Notes: generated by a model from the letters alone, not told the origin. Shown: positions 8,910 to 18,048, numbered from the stretch's first letter. The stretch is DNA of 64,000 bases from Sva-07 sp963828415 (GCA_963828415.1 CAWHEI010000001.1:744001-808000); one strand, 5' to 3'. Translations and numbers: made by a program.

Positions 8910-10115
8910 TCAGCCGAGCTTTGGCAGGCCACGCTTGAGGTTGCGGATCGCCTGCTGGATGCGCTTCTCGTTCTCGATCAACGCGAAGCGTACGAAGCCT
9001 TCGCCGCCTGGGCCGAACCCCACGCCAGGCGACAGCGCCACGTCGGCATCGCGCACGATCAACGAACAGAACTCGACCGAGTCCATCTCGGCATAGGGCT
9101 CGGGGATCGGCGCCCACACGAACATCGAACCGCCCGGTTTGGGGATGTCCCAGCCGATGCGGCCGAGCCCGTCGATGAGCGCATCGCACCGAGACTCGTA
9201 GATCGCACGGATCTCATTGGGGTAGTCGGCGGCTTCGTTGATCGTGACGGTGGCGGCGATCTGCACCGGCTGGAACATGCCGTAGTCGAGGTAGCTCTTG
9301 AGCTTCACCAAGGCCTGCACGACCTCGGCGTTGCCCAGCAGGAACGCGCTGCGCCACCCGGCCATCGAGAAGCTCTTGGTCATCGAGTACAACTCGACAG
9401 CACACTCCTTGGCGCCTTCGGCTTGCAGGATGCTGGGCGGCTGGTGGCCGTCGAAACCGACATCTGCGTACGCGAAGTCGTGCACGACGATCATCTCGTG
9501 TTCGCGGCAGAAGTCGACGACGCGCTGCATGAACGCAAGGTCGACGGTGGCACCCGTCGGGTTGTGCGGGAAGGAGATCACGAGCACGCGTGGCTTGGGC
9601 CACCCGACGTCCCACGCGGTCTGCAGGCTGCTCATGAAGTCGTCGGCGAAGTGCTCGCGCTGGTCGGGGTCCGCCAGGAACTTCATCGGCACCTGGCGAA
9701 GGTCGGCGCCGGCGAACAAGGGTCCGTAGATGTGGATCGGGTAGCTGGGGCTCGGCACGATGGCGGCGTCGCCACGGTCGAGCAGCACCCACATCAGGTG
9801 ACTGAAGCCCTCCTTCGAGCCGATCGTGTTGGTGATCTCGAGCTCGGGGTCGATGTCGACGTCCCACTTGTTCTTGTAATAGCCGGCGATGGCCTCACGC
9901 AGCTTCGGCAGGCCGCGGCTGAGCGAGTACCGGTGGTTCTTCGGATTCTGTGCGGCCTCGGCGAGCTTGTCGACCGCGATCTGCGGCGAAGGGATGTCAG
10001 GGTTGCCGAACCCGAGATCGACGACATCGGCGCCAGCGCGACGTGCCTCGATCTTCAGGCCGTTGATGATCGAAAAGACGTACGGGGGCAGATTCTCGAT
10101 GCGCCGGAACTCCAT
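8910..10115 (-). CDS. class I/II aminotransferase (alanine-transaminase type)
   Basis: 401-aa PLP enzyme, fold type I, of the AlaC/YfdZ group that makes alanine from pyruvate and glutamate. Seen: substrate-side VVDLGFGNPDIPSP, FPHNPTGA, DFAYADVGFDG, and the PLP-lysine motif YSMTKSFSMAGWR. Start ATG at 10115 chosen because TACCCT (10128-10123) sits seven bases before it, fitting leaderless transcription; longer ORF starts add unrelated sequence. Divergent from the pyrophosphatase gene. Alternatives within the family are other 2-oxo-acid aminotransferases such as the methionine or LL-DAP type; substrate not proven. Confidence 0.88.
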   Translation of the reverse strand: MEFRRIENLPPYVFSIINGLKIEARRAGADVVDLGFGNPDIPSPQIAVDKLAEAAQNPKNHRYSLSRGLPKLREAIAGYYKNKWDVDIDPELEITNTIGSKEGFSHLMWVLLDRGDAAIVPSPSYPIHIYGPLFAGADLRQVPMKFLADPDQREHFADDFMSSLQTAWDVGWPKPRVLVISFPHNPTGATVDLAFMQRVVDFCREHEMIVVHDFAYADVGFDGHQPPSILQAEGAKECAVELYSMTKSFSMAGWRSAFLLGNAEVVQALVKLKSYLDYGMFQPVQIAATVTINEAADYPNEIRAIYESRCDALIDGLGRIGWDIPKPGGSMFVWAPIPEPYAEMDSVEFCSLIVRDADVALSPGVGFGPGGEGFVRFALIENEKRIQQAIRNLKRGLPKLG

Positions 10116-10157
10116 CGTTCCGAGGGTATCTGCCCCGCGTGTGCGATGCTGGCAGCA

Positions 10158-10661
10158 ATGCCGAAGACACCAGCCCCCGACTGCATCCACGTGGTGATCG
10201 AAATCCCTCGTGGGAGCCGCAACAAGTACGAGATCGACCACGAGGACGGCAAGGTCTATCTCGACCGACGCCTGTTCACGGCCACGACCTATCCAGCCGA
10301 CTACGGGTTCCTCCCCGAAACACTCGCCGGCGATGGCGACCCACTCGATGCCCTCGTCCTCCTCGAGGATCCGGTGTTTCCGGGCGTCATCGTCGAGTGC
10401 CGACCGATCGGCGTGCTCTACATGCGCGACGAGGCCGGCGAGGACGCCAAGCTGATCTGCGTGCCGCCTCGCGAGCCCCGATTCGAGAACGTCAACGAGC
10501 TGTCGGGCCTCCCCCACCAGCTCGTCGAGGAGATCGAGCACTTCTTCAACGTCTACAAGGCATTGGAACCCGAGAAGCACTCATCGAGCCAGGGCACCGG
10601 CGATCGGGCCGCCGCCTGGCGCGAGATCAACCAGGCCCGGGCGAACTACCACCCCCACTGA
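10158..10661 (+). CDS. ppa: inorganic pyrophosphatase (family I)
   Basis: 167-aa soluble Mg-dependent enzyme hydrolysing pyrophosphate to two phosphates and so driving biosynthetic reactions. The family signature DGDPLDALVL supplies the metal-binding aspartates; YEIDHEDGKVYLDR and YPADYGFLPETLA form the rest of the active site; the length is typical of bacterial PPases. ATG 10158 begins the recognisable protein (MPKTPAPDCIHVVIEIPRG). Divergent from the aminotransferase with 42 bases between; convergent with the ROK kinase. Confidence 0.95.
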   Translation: MPKTPAPDCIHVVIEIPRGSRNKYEIDHEDGKVYLDRRLFTATTYPADYGFLPETLAGDGDPLDALVLLEDPVFPGVIVECRPIGVLYMRDEAGEDAKLICVPPREPRFENVNELSGLPHQLVEEIEHFFNVYKALEPEKHSSSQGTGDRAAAWREINQARANYHPH

Positions 10662-10690
10662 CGCCCATCTCGCCCAAGAGTCTGGGTGAC

Positions 10691-11659
10691 TCAGGGCGCG
10701 AGTTCGGGAAGGAGCGCGGCGCCGACGGCGCCGGCGAGCGGGCCCCACCGGGCGAACTCGATGCGCGGAATCTGTCGGAGATGAGGCTGGTAGAGCAGCT
10801 CGCCGAACCATCGCCGGATCGGATCGAGGTACAGGTCGGAACCCGCGGCGAGCCCGCCGCCGAGCACGAACATCTCCGGATCGAGCGCGTTGGTCAGGTT
10901 CGCCAGACCGAGCGCCACCCAACGGGAGAAGTCGTCGATGACCGCCAACGCGTCGGGATCTCCGTCACGGGCGGCCGCCTGGACATGCTCGCCGCGGACG
11001 GCCTGCGCATCACCGCCGGCATGACGGACCACGTCGCGCAGGCGATGACCGGTCGCTGCGTCACGAGCGAGCATGGCAAGACCTGAGCCGGAGGCATACC
11101 GCTCCCAACAGCCTCGCCTTCCGCACGGACACAACGGCCCCGACGGATCGACCACCATGTGCCCGAACTCGCCTGCGAATCCGTTCGCGCCGCGCACCAG
11201 CGCTCCATGGGCGACAGCACCGCCACCGATCCCCGTCCCGAGCGTCACCAGGATCATGTCGTGCGCACCTCGCCCGGTACCGAGCAGCCACTCGGCGACG
11301 GTGGCACAGGTCGCATCGTTGTCGACATGCACCACGGCGCCGAACCGCTCGGACAACAGTTCGGCGACGGCGAAGTCCGCCACGCCGTCGAGATTCGGGG
11401 CCGCACGCAACACCCCGTCTCGGGTCACCAGTCCGGGGACACCGACGCCGAGGCTGCCCTCGTGGCCAACCGCTTCGGCCAACTCGATCAGCACGTCGAT
11501 CAACGCGTCGAGGCTGTGATCGCCTCGTGGCGTCGGTCGCTGCATCGTCTCGACGACCTCCCCCGCGCGATCGATGACGACCGCTTGGGCCTTGGTACCT
11601 CCGACATCGATCCCGACGCGTCGAGACGGCACCACGACCGGCGTGTCGGCCGGATTCAC
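10691..11659 (-). CDS. ROK-family glucokinase
   Basis: 322-aa sugar kinase. The phosphate-1 loop is GIDVGGTKAQAV, the catalytic-site region is HVDNDATCA, GTGIGGGAV forms the phosphate-2 loop, and the ROK zinc site is complete in CPCGRRGCWERYAS. Actinobacterial proteins of this pattern are usually ATP- or polyphosphate-dependent glucokinases feeding glycolysis. The GTG start lies just after the stop of the SRPBCC gene, so the two are probably in one transcript. Repressor-type ROK proteins have an N-terminal helix-turn-helix, which is absent here. Confidence 0.9.
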   Translation of the reverse strand: MNPADTPVVVPSRRVGIDVGGTKAQAVVIDRAGEVVETMQRPTPRGDHSLDALIDVLIELAEAVGHEGSLGVGVPGLVTRDGVLRAAPNLDGVADFAVAELLSERFGAVVHVDNDATCATVAEWLLGTGRGAHDMILVTLGTGIGGGAVAHGALVRGANGFAGEFGHMVVDPSGPLCPCGRRGCWERYASGSGLAMLARDAATGHRLRDVVRHAGGDAQAVRGEHVQAAARDGDPDALAVIDDFSRWVALGLANLTNALDPEMFVLGGGLAAGSDLYLDPIRRWFGELLYQPHLRQIPRIEFARWGPLAGAVGAALLPELAP

Positions 11660-11677
11660 GCCGTCGTCACGCTTCGG

Positions 11678-12112
11678 TCACGCTTCGGCGCGAACCTTCA
11701 GTTCGCGCACCGTGTTGAGAATGCGGACCTCGGCGCGCCGCTTGACGAAGCCGGGCAGCGGGATCGCCAGATCGATCTGCAGGTCGTAGCGCACCAGCGT
11801 GCGTCCCTCGCCGTCGGGCTCGAAACGCCAGACGCCGTCGATCGAGCGTTGGATGTCGCCGCTCAGCATCGACCAACCCATCTCGTTGGGCGCGTTCGTG
11901 TAGTCGTACTTGAGCGTGTAGTGCGTGCTGCGGCCGAGCGCCGACGCACGGAATTCGACCTCGAGTGGACGACCCTCGGCATCGGTCTCGCGGATGTTGA
12001 CGTCCTTGATGTCGTGGGCCCACATCGGGTAACTCTCGAGATCGATCGCGATCTTCCAGACGCGTTCGTGCGGGGCGTCGATGGTGATGATCTCGGTTGC
12101 GGTCTCAGCCAT
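11678..12112 (-). CDS. SRPBCC-family (COQ10/polyketide-cyclase-like) protein
   Basis: 144-aa soluble protein with the START-like helix-grip pattern: begins ETATEIITIDAPHERVWKIA, then YPMWAHDIKDV, and ends in the long amphipathic helix VKRRAEVRILNTVRELKVRAEA-type tail. Such proteins bind hydrophobic ligands in a cavity; the ligand is unknown. ATG 12112 and ATG 12121 are both possible, and both overlap the 3' end of the upstream membrane-protein gene, so translation is probably coupled. It is followed by the glucokinase gene, and no specific functional link is evident. Confidence 0.78.
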   Translation of the reverse strand: MAETATEIITIDAPHERVWKIAIDLESYPMWAHDIKDVNIRETDAEGRPLEVEFRASALGRSTHYTLKYDYTNAPNEMGWSMLSGDIQRSIDGVWRFEPDGEGRTLVRYDLQIDLAIPLPGFVKRRAEVRILNTVRELKVRAEA

Positions 12113-12653
12113 GGTCGTCATTCTTGTCGATCGCGGAGCGAGAAGTGACGACATCGGGTTGGTCGTCGTAGGCATCGACGTCCGGGCGCAGCGGGAAGAC
12201 ACCGTGGAATGCGCACCAGAGCCCGTTCAGGCCGAGCCCGAACATCGGCACGAGGATGCCCACGGCGAGCGACGTGCCGGGAGATCCATCCTCGGATTCC
12301 GAGCGGGCCAACGCCGTCGCCAGCGCCACCGTGACCTGAATCGCGAGCATCGCCAACATGATCCGGCGCACGCGGGCTGGTGTCGGGTCGCCGAGCAGGA
12401 GATACATCTGCATCACGCCGATCTGCTCGGTTCGGCTGCGTTGTACCGCGTTCCAGAACGACCACAGGAACACGAAGACGCCGATGGCGAACAGCGCCAT
12501 TGCGGTGATTGCACCGACCCATTGTGCGGCGGTCGAGAACACGATCGCTGCGGTGACTGCGGTGACCGTGAAGGCCACCGTGCCGACCACGTCGGCCAGC
12601 ACGATGATGTCACCGGCCCTGCGTTCGTCCACTCGATCGCCCTCGCTCGTCAC
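12105..12653 (-). CDS. multi-pass membrane protein of unknown function
   Basis: 182 aa from GTG 12653. Hydrophobic segments occur at about residues 17-38 (VVGTVAFTVTAVTAAIVF), 44-64 (ITAMALFAIGVFVFLWSF), 95-115 (RIMLAMLAIQVTVALATA) and 128-150 (SLAVGILVPMFGLGLNGLW), so four helices with an acidic tail are likely. Its last bases overlap the SRPBCC start. Upstream lies a 52-bp palindromic repeat. Similar actinobacterial proteins have no assigned role. CAGACT sits six bases before the GTG and may act as a -10. Confidence 0.65.
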   Translation of the reverse strand: MTSEGDRVDERRAGDIIVLADVVGTVAFTVTAVTAAIVFSTAAQWVGAITAMALFAIGVFVFLWSFWNAVQRSRTEQIGVMQMYLLLGDPTPARVRRIMLAMLAIQVTVALATALARSESEDGSPGTSLAVGILVPMFGLGLNGLWCAFHGVFPLRPDVDAYDDQPDVVTSRSAIDKNDDHG

Positions 12654-12688
12654 GCCCCGAGTCTGCCAGCGCCCAACTCGCTCCTGCT

Positions 12689-12740
12689 CGTTTGCGCTCA
12701 GATTTCGGTGACCCGGGTCACCCGAAATGCAGCGCAAACG
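12689..12740. repeat. palindromic repeat, family GTTTGCG-N36-CGCAAAC (copy 1)
   Basis: Two perfect 10-bp arms, CGTTTGCGCT (12689-12698) and AGCGCAAACG (12731-12740), enclose a second near-perfect palindrome with ATTTCGG and CCGAAAT around TGACCCGGGTCA. It fills the gap between the membrane-protein gene and the convergent-side end of the glycosyltransferase gene (both minus strand). A second copy with exactly the same 36-base inner spacing is at 25041-25090. Confidence 0.8.
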
Positions 12741-12749
12741 TCGAGGGGG

Positions 12750-13883
12750 TCAGGTGGCGGTGGGCCAATCGACCTGGAGCGTGTCACCGAGGCGACGGGC
12801 GAGGACGTCGTAGGCGAACTCGTCGAGGACACGCTGGCGCGACCGCTCTCCCATCGAGTGGCGCAGGTCATCGTTGGCGAGCAGGGCGTCGAATGCATCA
12901 GCGACCGCCTGCGTGTCCTCGGGGTCGGAGATCACGAACCCGGTCTCGCCATCGGCGACGGCCTCGGCCGCGCCACCGGAGTCGCCCGCTACCTGGGGCA
13001 CCCCACATGATGCCGCTTCGACGAACACGATGCCGAAGCCCTCCTGTTCGAGCCCGCCCCAACGGTTGCGGCACAGCATGGCGAACACGTCGGCGCACCC
13101 GTACAACGGCGGGAGGTCGGCGTTGGGGATCCGACCGAGGAACGTCACCGGCGCACCGAGTTCGTCAGCGAGTCGCCGCAGGCGCTCGTCGTCGCGGCCA
13201 GCACCGGCGATCACCAATCGCAGCTTCGGGCGGACACGGCCGAGGCGTGCGGCCGCTCGGATCGCCGTGTCGAATCCCTTGCGTGGCACGAGTCGTGAGA
13301 TGCTCACGATCACTTCGGCGTCCGGTTCGAGGCCGAAGTGTTTGCGGGCCGCCAGTCGTTCGACGTCGTCGAGCGGGACGAACTTGGCAGGGTCGACGCC
13401 GCACGGCACCACCGTGATCGGCAGGTCGCGCCCTGCAGCGTGGACCGCCTCGGCCGCCGGGTAACCGCCGGCGGCGATGATGCCGCTTGCGCGACGCAGC
13501 GTGTAGGCGAGCGCCTGCTTGGTGCCGGGCAGGCGGCCCGGCACCGTGACCTCGGCGCCGTGCAGCACGAGGTGGTACGGCAGGTCGAGTGACGGACCGA
13601 TGAGTCCGAGCGGCACCGCCGGATCGAGCACCACGAAGTCGGCGCCGAAATCCTTGGCGAGAGCGTTGACCTGGTTGACCATCCAGGGATGCGGCAACAG
13701 CACGGGCTCGCGGGTGCGCTCGATGCGATACGGCTCGCCGGCATCGAACTCGGCCGTGCCCGCGTACGGACTGGTGAGCACCGCGAACGACTCGGGTGGG
13801 AGCCGCCGCCACCACTCCCACAGCAGCGACTGGATGCCACCGATCTTCGGTGGAAAGTCGTTGGTGACCAGGAGGTGCTTCAC
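12750..13883 (-). CDS. GT4 glycosyltransferase, PimB-like
   Basis: 377-aa GT-B enzyme. N-terminus VTNDFPPKIGGIQS and the motifs SRLVPRKGFDTAI, DVFAMLCRNR, EGFGIVFVEA and VAGDSGGAAEAV match the phosphatidylinositol mannoside mannosyltransferase PimB' of mycobacteria closely; the C-terminal Glu-x7-Glu nucleotide-sugar motif is present. Likely uses GDP-mannose to build membrane glycolipids at the inner face of the membrane. The GTG start overlaps the queG stop (GTGA), so it is the second gene of that operon. The exact acceptor in this organism is inferred. Confidence 0.82.
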   Translation of the reverse strand: MKHLLVTNDFPPKIGGIQSLLWEWWRRLPPESFAVLTSPYAGTAEFDAGEPYRIERTREPVLLPHPWMVNQVNALAKDFGADFVVLDPAVPLGLIGPSLDLPYHLVLHGAEVTVPGRLPGTKQALAYTLRRASGIIAAGGYPAAEAVHAAGRDLPITVVPCGVDPAKFVPLDDVERLAARKHFGLEPDAEVIVSISRLVPRKGFDTAIRAAARLGRVRPKLRLVIAGAGRDDERLRRLADELGAPVTFLGRIPNADLPPLYGCADVFAMLCRNRWGGLEQEGFGIVFVEAASCGVPQVAGDSGGAAEAVADGETGFVISDPEDTQAVADAFDALLANDDLRHSMGERSRQRVLDEFAYDVLARRLGDTLQVDWPTAT

Positions 13884-14953
13884 GTGGCGGCGTCCGACCG
13901 GGATCGGCGCGACAGACGCTCGGCGGCCCAGGTGGCATGTTCGGCGAGGATCGGGTCGATGTGCGAACGGTAGTGCGCGAGCACCCGCTGCACCCGGGCA
14001 TCGGCCGGGTCGCCCACGTTGCCGACGACCACGAGCGCATTGCGTCGGACCCATCGGAAGTCGCGGTCGGTCACGTACCAGTGGCCGTATCGAGCGTCGA
14101 CCCAGTCGTCATCGGCGTCGAGCAGCTCCACGGCGTCGACCCAGGCATCGGCTGCGGCGGCGAGTTCGATCGTGTTGCGTCGACCGAGACGCACCGAGAT
14201 GGGGCACGCCTCCTGGCAGTCGTCGCAGCCGTAGATCCGGTCGCCGATGACCTCTCGATACTGGTCGGGAATCGAGCCGGGCTTCTGGAGAATCCAGCTG
14301 ATGCACCGGTTGGCGTCGATCACGCCGGGAGCGACGATCGCCCCGGTCGGGCAGTCGTCGACGCAGCGGGTGCACGTGCCGCAACCGTCCGGGGCCGGCC
14401 CGGGCGTCGGTTCGTACGCCGCGGTGGTCACGATCGAACCGAGAACGAACCAGCTTCCCGCCCCGGGAAGCAGCAGGTTGGCGTTCTTGCCGTACCAGCC
14501 CAATCCCGCACGGTGGGCGACGGCCCGGTCGACGATCGAGTTGTCGTCGGCGAACGCGACCGCCCGGTGGTCGGATCGCCGGATCCGGCGGCTCACCTCG
14601 CGCAGCGCCATCCGCAGCGGCGCGTAGTGATCGACCCACGCGTAGCGCCCGACGCGAGCGTGCGGCCCGGCCCCGGGCGCAGGTGCCGGTGGGTCGTCGT
14701 CGGTCAGATACGGCTTGGCAGCAACGATGACCGAACGTGCGCCGGCCACGGCTCGCAACGGATCGGTCGACCGTTGCGGATCGCGATAGGTGAACCCCAT
14801 CTCCCCGTGGAGACCGGCATCACGACGCTCGAAGAGTGCAACACGGGCATCGAGCAGCACTTCGGCCGTGGTGACACCGACGTGGGTGATGCCGTGCTCG
14901 GCGAGATCGGACCGCACGTCCTCGATCGAGGGAAGTGGGTCGGGGCGTCGCAC
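13880..14953 (-). CDS. queG: epoxyqueuosine reductase
   Basis: 357-aa cobalamin- and iron-sulfur-dependent enzyme performing the last step of tRNA queuosine synthesis. N-terminal catalytic domain includes KPYLTDDD and GLGWYGKNANLLLPGAGSWF; two 4Fe-4S clusters are bound by CGTCTRCVDDCPTGAI and CDDCQEACP; a HEAT-like tail follows. The GTG start is supported by TACCCT at 14965-14960, six bases upstream, a leaderless promoter. No other queuosine gene is in the window. Overlaps the glycosyltransferase start by four bases. Confidence 0.9.
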   Translation of the reverse strand: MRRPDPLPSIEDVRSDLAEHGITHVGVTTAEVLLDARVALFERRDAGLHGEMGFTYRDPQRSTDPLRAVAGARSVIVAAKPYLTDDDPPAPAPGAGPHARVGRYAWVDHYAPLRMALREVSRRIRRSDHRAVAFADDNSIVDRAVAHRAGLGWYGKNANLLLPGAGSWFVLGSIVTTAAYEPTPGPAPDGCGTCTRCVDDCPTGAIVAPGVIDANRCISWILQKPGSIPDQYREVIGDRIYGCDDCQEACPISVRLGRRNTIELAAAADAWVDAVELLDADDDWVDARYGHWYVTDRDFRWVRRNALVVVGNVGDPADARVQRVLAHYRSHIDPILAEHATWAAERLSRRSRSDAAT

Positions 14954-14987
14954 CGCGCAAGGGTACGGGGCCAGAGTACGAGGCCGC

Positions 14988-15248
14988 TCACGCCGTGACG
15001 GGCGCCGCCACGCCACGCTCGAACTCGGACACCGGAACGAACTCGATGGGGTCGTCGAGGAGCCCAGCGCGCTGGAACAGAGCGATCGCGCGGTCGTGCA
15101 CGGACATCGGCGCCGCGATCGGCACCGTGACGAGGTCGATCGGGCCGTCGTCGTTGGCGAGCAGGTGGGTCACGATGCAGTCGGCGCAGGCGGTGGTTCC
15201 GGTGGCGACGCAGGTGCCGCACTCGATCGAGATGTCGAAGTTCTCCAT
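14988..15248 (-). CDS. small Cys-rich protein
   Basis: 86 aa from ATG 15248 (MENFDISIECGTC). Two close CxxC pairs, CGTC and CADC, could hold zinc or iron, followed by IVTHLLANDDGP and a helical tail. No family with known function recognised. It is divergent from the WS/DGAT acyltransferase and precedes queG with a 34-base gap, so it may be read together with queG. Confidence 0.55.
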   Translation of the reverse strand: MENFDISIECGTCVATGTTACADCIVTHLLANDDGPIDLVTVPIAAPMSVHDRAIALFQRAGLLDDPIEFVPVSEFERGVAAPVTA

Positions 15249-15300
15249 GGCGACCATCATGACGAAGGGGTACCCCAGAGTTCCGCGCGAGGATGAAGTG

Positions 15301-16761
15301 GTGAAGCAACTGACCGGACTCGACGCCACGTTCCTCTACATGGAGTCGCCGACCACGTACGGCCATGTCAGCTCGATCGCCATCTACGAACGCCCTGACG
15401 ATCCCCGCTTCGACCCCTTGATCGCTGCCCGAGAGATGGTCGAGAGCCACCTCGACATCGCCGAGCCGTACCGGCGTCGGCTCGTCGGCGCACCGTTCGG
15501 CATCGACCGGCCGTACTGGATCGAAGATCCCGACTTCGATCTCGACTACCACGTTCGCCACATGTCGCTCCCCCGACCGGGCACCGACCAGCAGCTCGCC
15601 GACCAGGTCGCACGAATCGTGAGCCGCCACTGCGATCGCTCGCGGCCGCTGTGGGAGCTCTACGTGATCGAGGGCCTCGAGTCGGGTGACTTCGCCGTGC
15701 TCACCAAGATGCATCACGCCACGATCGACGGAGCCGCCGGCTCGATCCTGACCACGATGATGTTGGACACCGAACCCGACGCCCCGCTGGCAGTCCCGGC
15801 CCCACTGCCGGCCAAGGAGCCGGTCCCATCCGAGCGCGACATGTTCCTTCGATCGCTCAACAGTCTCGCTCGCCGCCCGGATCGAACGATTCGCCTCCAG
15901 CTGCGCCTGGCGCAGCAGTTCGCGGAAGCCTCACGACTGCAGGGCGCCCAGGAGTTGATCGACGCCACACGTCGCGTGTTCACAGGAGCGAGACGTCGTC
16001 ACCGCACCGACCGGGACTCGGCGCCGGACGCACCTGATCGACCCGCGCCTCGCACCTCGTTCAACGCGATGCTGTCACCGCACCGGCGTGTCGCGTTCAA
16101 ATCGGTCTCGATGGAACACATCAAGGCCATCAAGAACGCCGCTGGCGCAACGGTCAACGATGTCGTGATGGCAGCGTGCGCCGGCGCGGTTCGAACCTAC
16201 CTCGCCGAACGAGACGAGCTTCCCGACGACCCGCTGATCGGCATGGTGCCGGTGTCGATCCGTACCGGTGAGGAAACCGAAGTGTGGACCAATCGCGTGT
16301 CGGCACTGTTCTGCCAACTGCCGACACACATCGCCGACCCGCTCGATCGGATCGCGTTCGTCCACGATGCCATGGCCGAGGCCAAGGGCGACTTCGACCT
16401 GCTGCCGGCGGAGGCCATGGTCGAACTTGCCGAGATGGCGCCGCCGGCACTTGCCGAACGCGCCGCCCGGGTCTCGGCCGCATTCCGCATACCAGATCGC
16501 GTCAACCCACCGATGAACCTGGTCATCTCGAACGTGCCCGGACCGCGCCAGCCGCTGTATCTGCGCGGCGCCAAGATGTCGCACTACATCCCGGTCAACA
16601 CGATTGCCGATGGAGCGGGATTGAGCATCACGGTCCAGAGCTATTGCAACACCCTCGATTTCGGACTGGTCGCCGATTGGCAGCTCGTTCCCGATCTGTG
16701 GCGACTGTGCGAGCTGTGTGTCGAGGAAGTCGACGTGCTCGCGGCAGCGGTTGGCCTCTGA
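15301..16761 (+). CDS. wax ester synthase/diacylglycerol acyltransferase (WS/DGAT)
   Basis: 486-aa acyltransferase using acyl-CoA to make wax esters or triacylglycerol at the membrane, typical of Actinobacteria that store neutral lipids. The catalytic motif HHATIDGAAG is intact; N-terminus QLTGLDATFLYMES and the C-terminal domain motif NVPGPRQPLYLRGA are diagnostic. GTG 15301 (or 15298) follows a GAGG site; the much longer upstream ORF start is rejected because it runs through the opposite-strand Cys-rich gene. Length is normal for the family. Confidence 0.9.
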   Translation: MKQLTGLDATFLYMESPTTYGHVSSIAIYERPDDPRFDPLIAAREMVESHLDIAEPYRRRLVGAPFGIDRPYWIEDPDFDLDYHVRHMSLPRPGTDQQLADQVARIVSRHCDRSRPLWELYVIEGLESGDFAVLTKMHHATIDGAAGSILTTMMLDTEPDAPLAVPAPLPAKEPVPSERDMFLRSLNSLARRPDRTIRLQLRLAQQFAEASRLQGAQELIDATRRVFTGARRRHRTDRDSAPDAPDRPAPRTSFNAMLSPHRRVAFKSVSMEHIKAIKNAAGATVNDVVMAACAGAVRTYLAERDELPDDPLIGMVPVSIRTGEETEVWTNRVSALFCQLPTHIADPLDRIAFVHDAMAEAKGDFDLLPAEAMVELAEMAPPALAERAARVSAAFRIPDRVNPPMNLVISNVPGPRQPLYLRGAKMSHYIPVNTIADGAGLSITVQSYCNTLDFGLVADWQLVPDLWRLCELCVEEVDVLAAAVGL

Positions 16762-16774
16762 CGATTGCGAGCGC

Positions 16775-17977
16775 TCAGAGCGCGGCGAGCAGGGCGTTGC
16801 TCGGCACGACGTTGGCGCCGAGGGCCTTGACGTCGGCGACGATTTCGGCATCGTTGGTGACCACGACCACCGCCCGTGCCGTCGGGAGCCGCTTGACCTC
16901 GTCGCGGATGACATCGTCGGCGATCACGCCCTCCGATGACCAGACCACCCGGACGAGTCGACGGCGGCTGGCGTGAGCACCGACGACCGTGGCACCGTCG
17001 AACACGACGGTCAGGTCGGACCCGAAGCGTCGAGCGAGGTTCTCCAACGCATCGAGCAACTGCGTGCGCTGTGCCTCGAGCGAACGGTTCGGCCAGGCGA
17101 GCTTGGCGACGTTGTAGCCGTCGACGAGCACCGCGGCATCGGAACGCAGCAGGAACTCCGCGGCTTGCGCCGACGAGGCGATCACGCCGCCAGGCAGCCG
17201 GAGCGGCTGGCGATGCTCGCGGCGCGCAGGCGTGGCGGGTGTTTCGGATGGGAGCAGTGCTTCGAGGCGTCCGGCGAGTTCGCGCGTGGCGCGAGCGACT
17301 TCGGCAACCGCCTCGGGAGCCACGCCCGTGCGTTCGGGGGCAGCGGCGGCGACCTGATCGACGACAGCAGGAGGTGGCGCGTCGAGCGCCGCGTCGAGGC
17401 GGGCCTTCGCTGCGGCCTCGCGGTCGCGTGCGTGGCGCGCTTCGATCCGGAGGTCGACGAGTTCGGCGCGCAACTCGGCCACTTCGTCCTCAGCCTTCAC
17501 GACGTCGGCGCGGAGGCCATCGATGTCAGCCCGCAACGCATCGAGCGACGCCTCGCGTGCTGCGACGTCGGCTCGGAGGCGAACGGCCACTTGCTCGGCT
17601 GCCCGACGTCGCTTCTCCTCGCGTCGTAGTGCGGTTCGCAGGTCCGCGTCGGTGGCCGCGTCAGCCATCTCGGCGACGAGCTGTTCGGCTCGCACCTCCC
17701 AGCCGTCGGGCCGTTGCAGCCAGAGGATCCCGACCGGATCGACCAGCTCGGGCAGGACCCCGGCGGCGATTGCGGTTCGGAACGCGTCGTCACCGTCGAT
17801 GGCTCGGCGGAGCCGCCCGAGCGATCCGGTGGGAATCCGCGCTTTGCCGGCCACCGCTCGCAGTTCACGAGGCACCGCGACCGGCGCCTTGCGTTTGGCG
17901 ATCTCGTCGCCCATGACCACGGCGTACTCGATGGCACTGCGCAGATGGCGGTGCTCGATCGATGCCGGATCGGACAT
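16775..17977 (-). CDS. NYN-domain (YacP-like) putative RNase with coiled coil
   Basis: 400 aa. An N-terminal helical part (to about residue 100) is followed by a long coiled coil (about 100-200, rich in Arg/Glu/Ala), a Pro/Ala linker and a C-terminal NYN/PIN-like nuclease domain of the YacP type: LVDGYNVAKLAWP, VVFDGATVVG, SSEGVIADDVI, VVTNDAEI. The acidic residues needed for a metal-dependent RNase are present. TATCGT (17989-17984) lies six bases before the ATG, giving a leaderless transcript. The SOS-like box at 18008-18021 lies just upstream and is shared with the divergent repair gene. Confidence 0.82.
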   Translation of the reverse strand: MSDPASIEHRHLRSAIEYAVVMGDEIAKRKAPVAVPRELRAVAGKARIPTGSLGRLRRAIDGDDAFRTAIAAGVLPELVDPVGILWLQRPDGWEVRAEQLVAEMADAATDADLRTALRREEKRRRAAEQVAVRLRADVAAREASLDALRADIDGLRADVVKAEDEVAELRAELVDLRIEARHARDREAAAKARLDAALDAPPPAVVDQVAAAAPERTGVAPEAVAEVARATRELAGRLEALLPSETPATPARREHRQPLRLPGGVIASSAQAAEFLLRSDAAVLVDGYNVAKLAWPNRSLEAQRTQLLDALENLARRFGSDLTVVFDGATVVGAHASRRRLVRVVWSSEGVIADDVIRDEVKRLPTARAVVVVTNDAEIVADVKALGANVVPSNALLAAL

Positions 17978-18007
17978 GCGACCACGATACTCGACCGACC
18001 AGCGAGC

Positions 18008-18021
18008 AGAACGAGTGTTCT
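18008..18021. promoter_or_regulatory. LexA/SOS-box-like operator
   Basis: AGAACGAGTGTTCT has the form GAAC-N4-GTTC, a perfect dyad apart from the four central bases, which is the core of the Gram-positive and actinobacterial LexA site. It overlaps the expected -35 region of a promoter whose -10 could be TACGCT (18030-18035) ahead of the exonuclease/GIY-YIG gene, and lies 31 bases from the NYN gene start. DNA-repair content downstream supports SOS control. LexA itself is not in the window. Confidence 0.6.
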
Positions 18022-18048
18022 TGACAACGTACGCTTGTTCGTGCTCTC

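Noticed and set aside
14935..15297. Long N-terminal extension of the WS/DGAT gene
   Set aside because: It runs opposite to the Cys-rich gene and the real protein begins at the conserved QLTGLDATF start with a GAGG site before GTG 15301.
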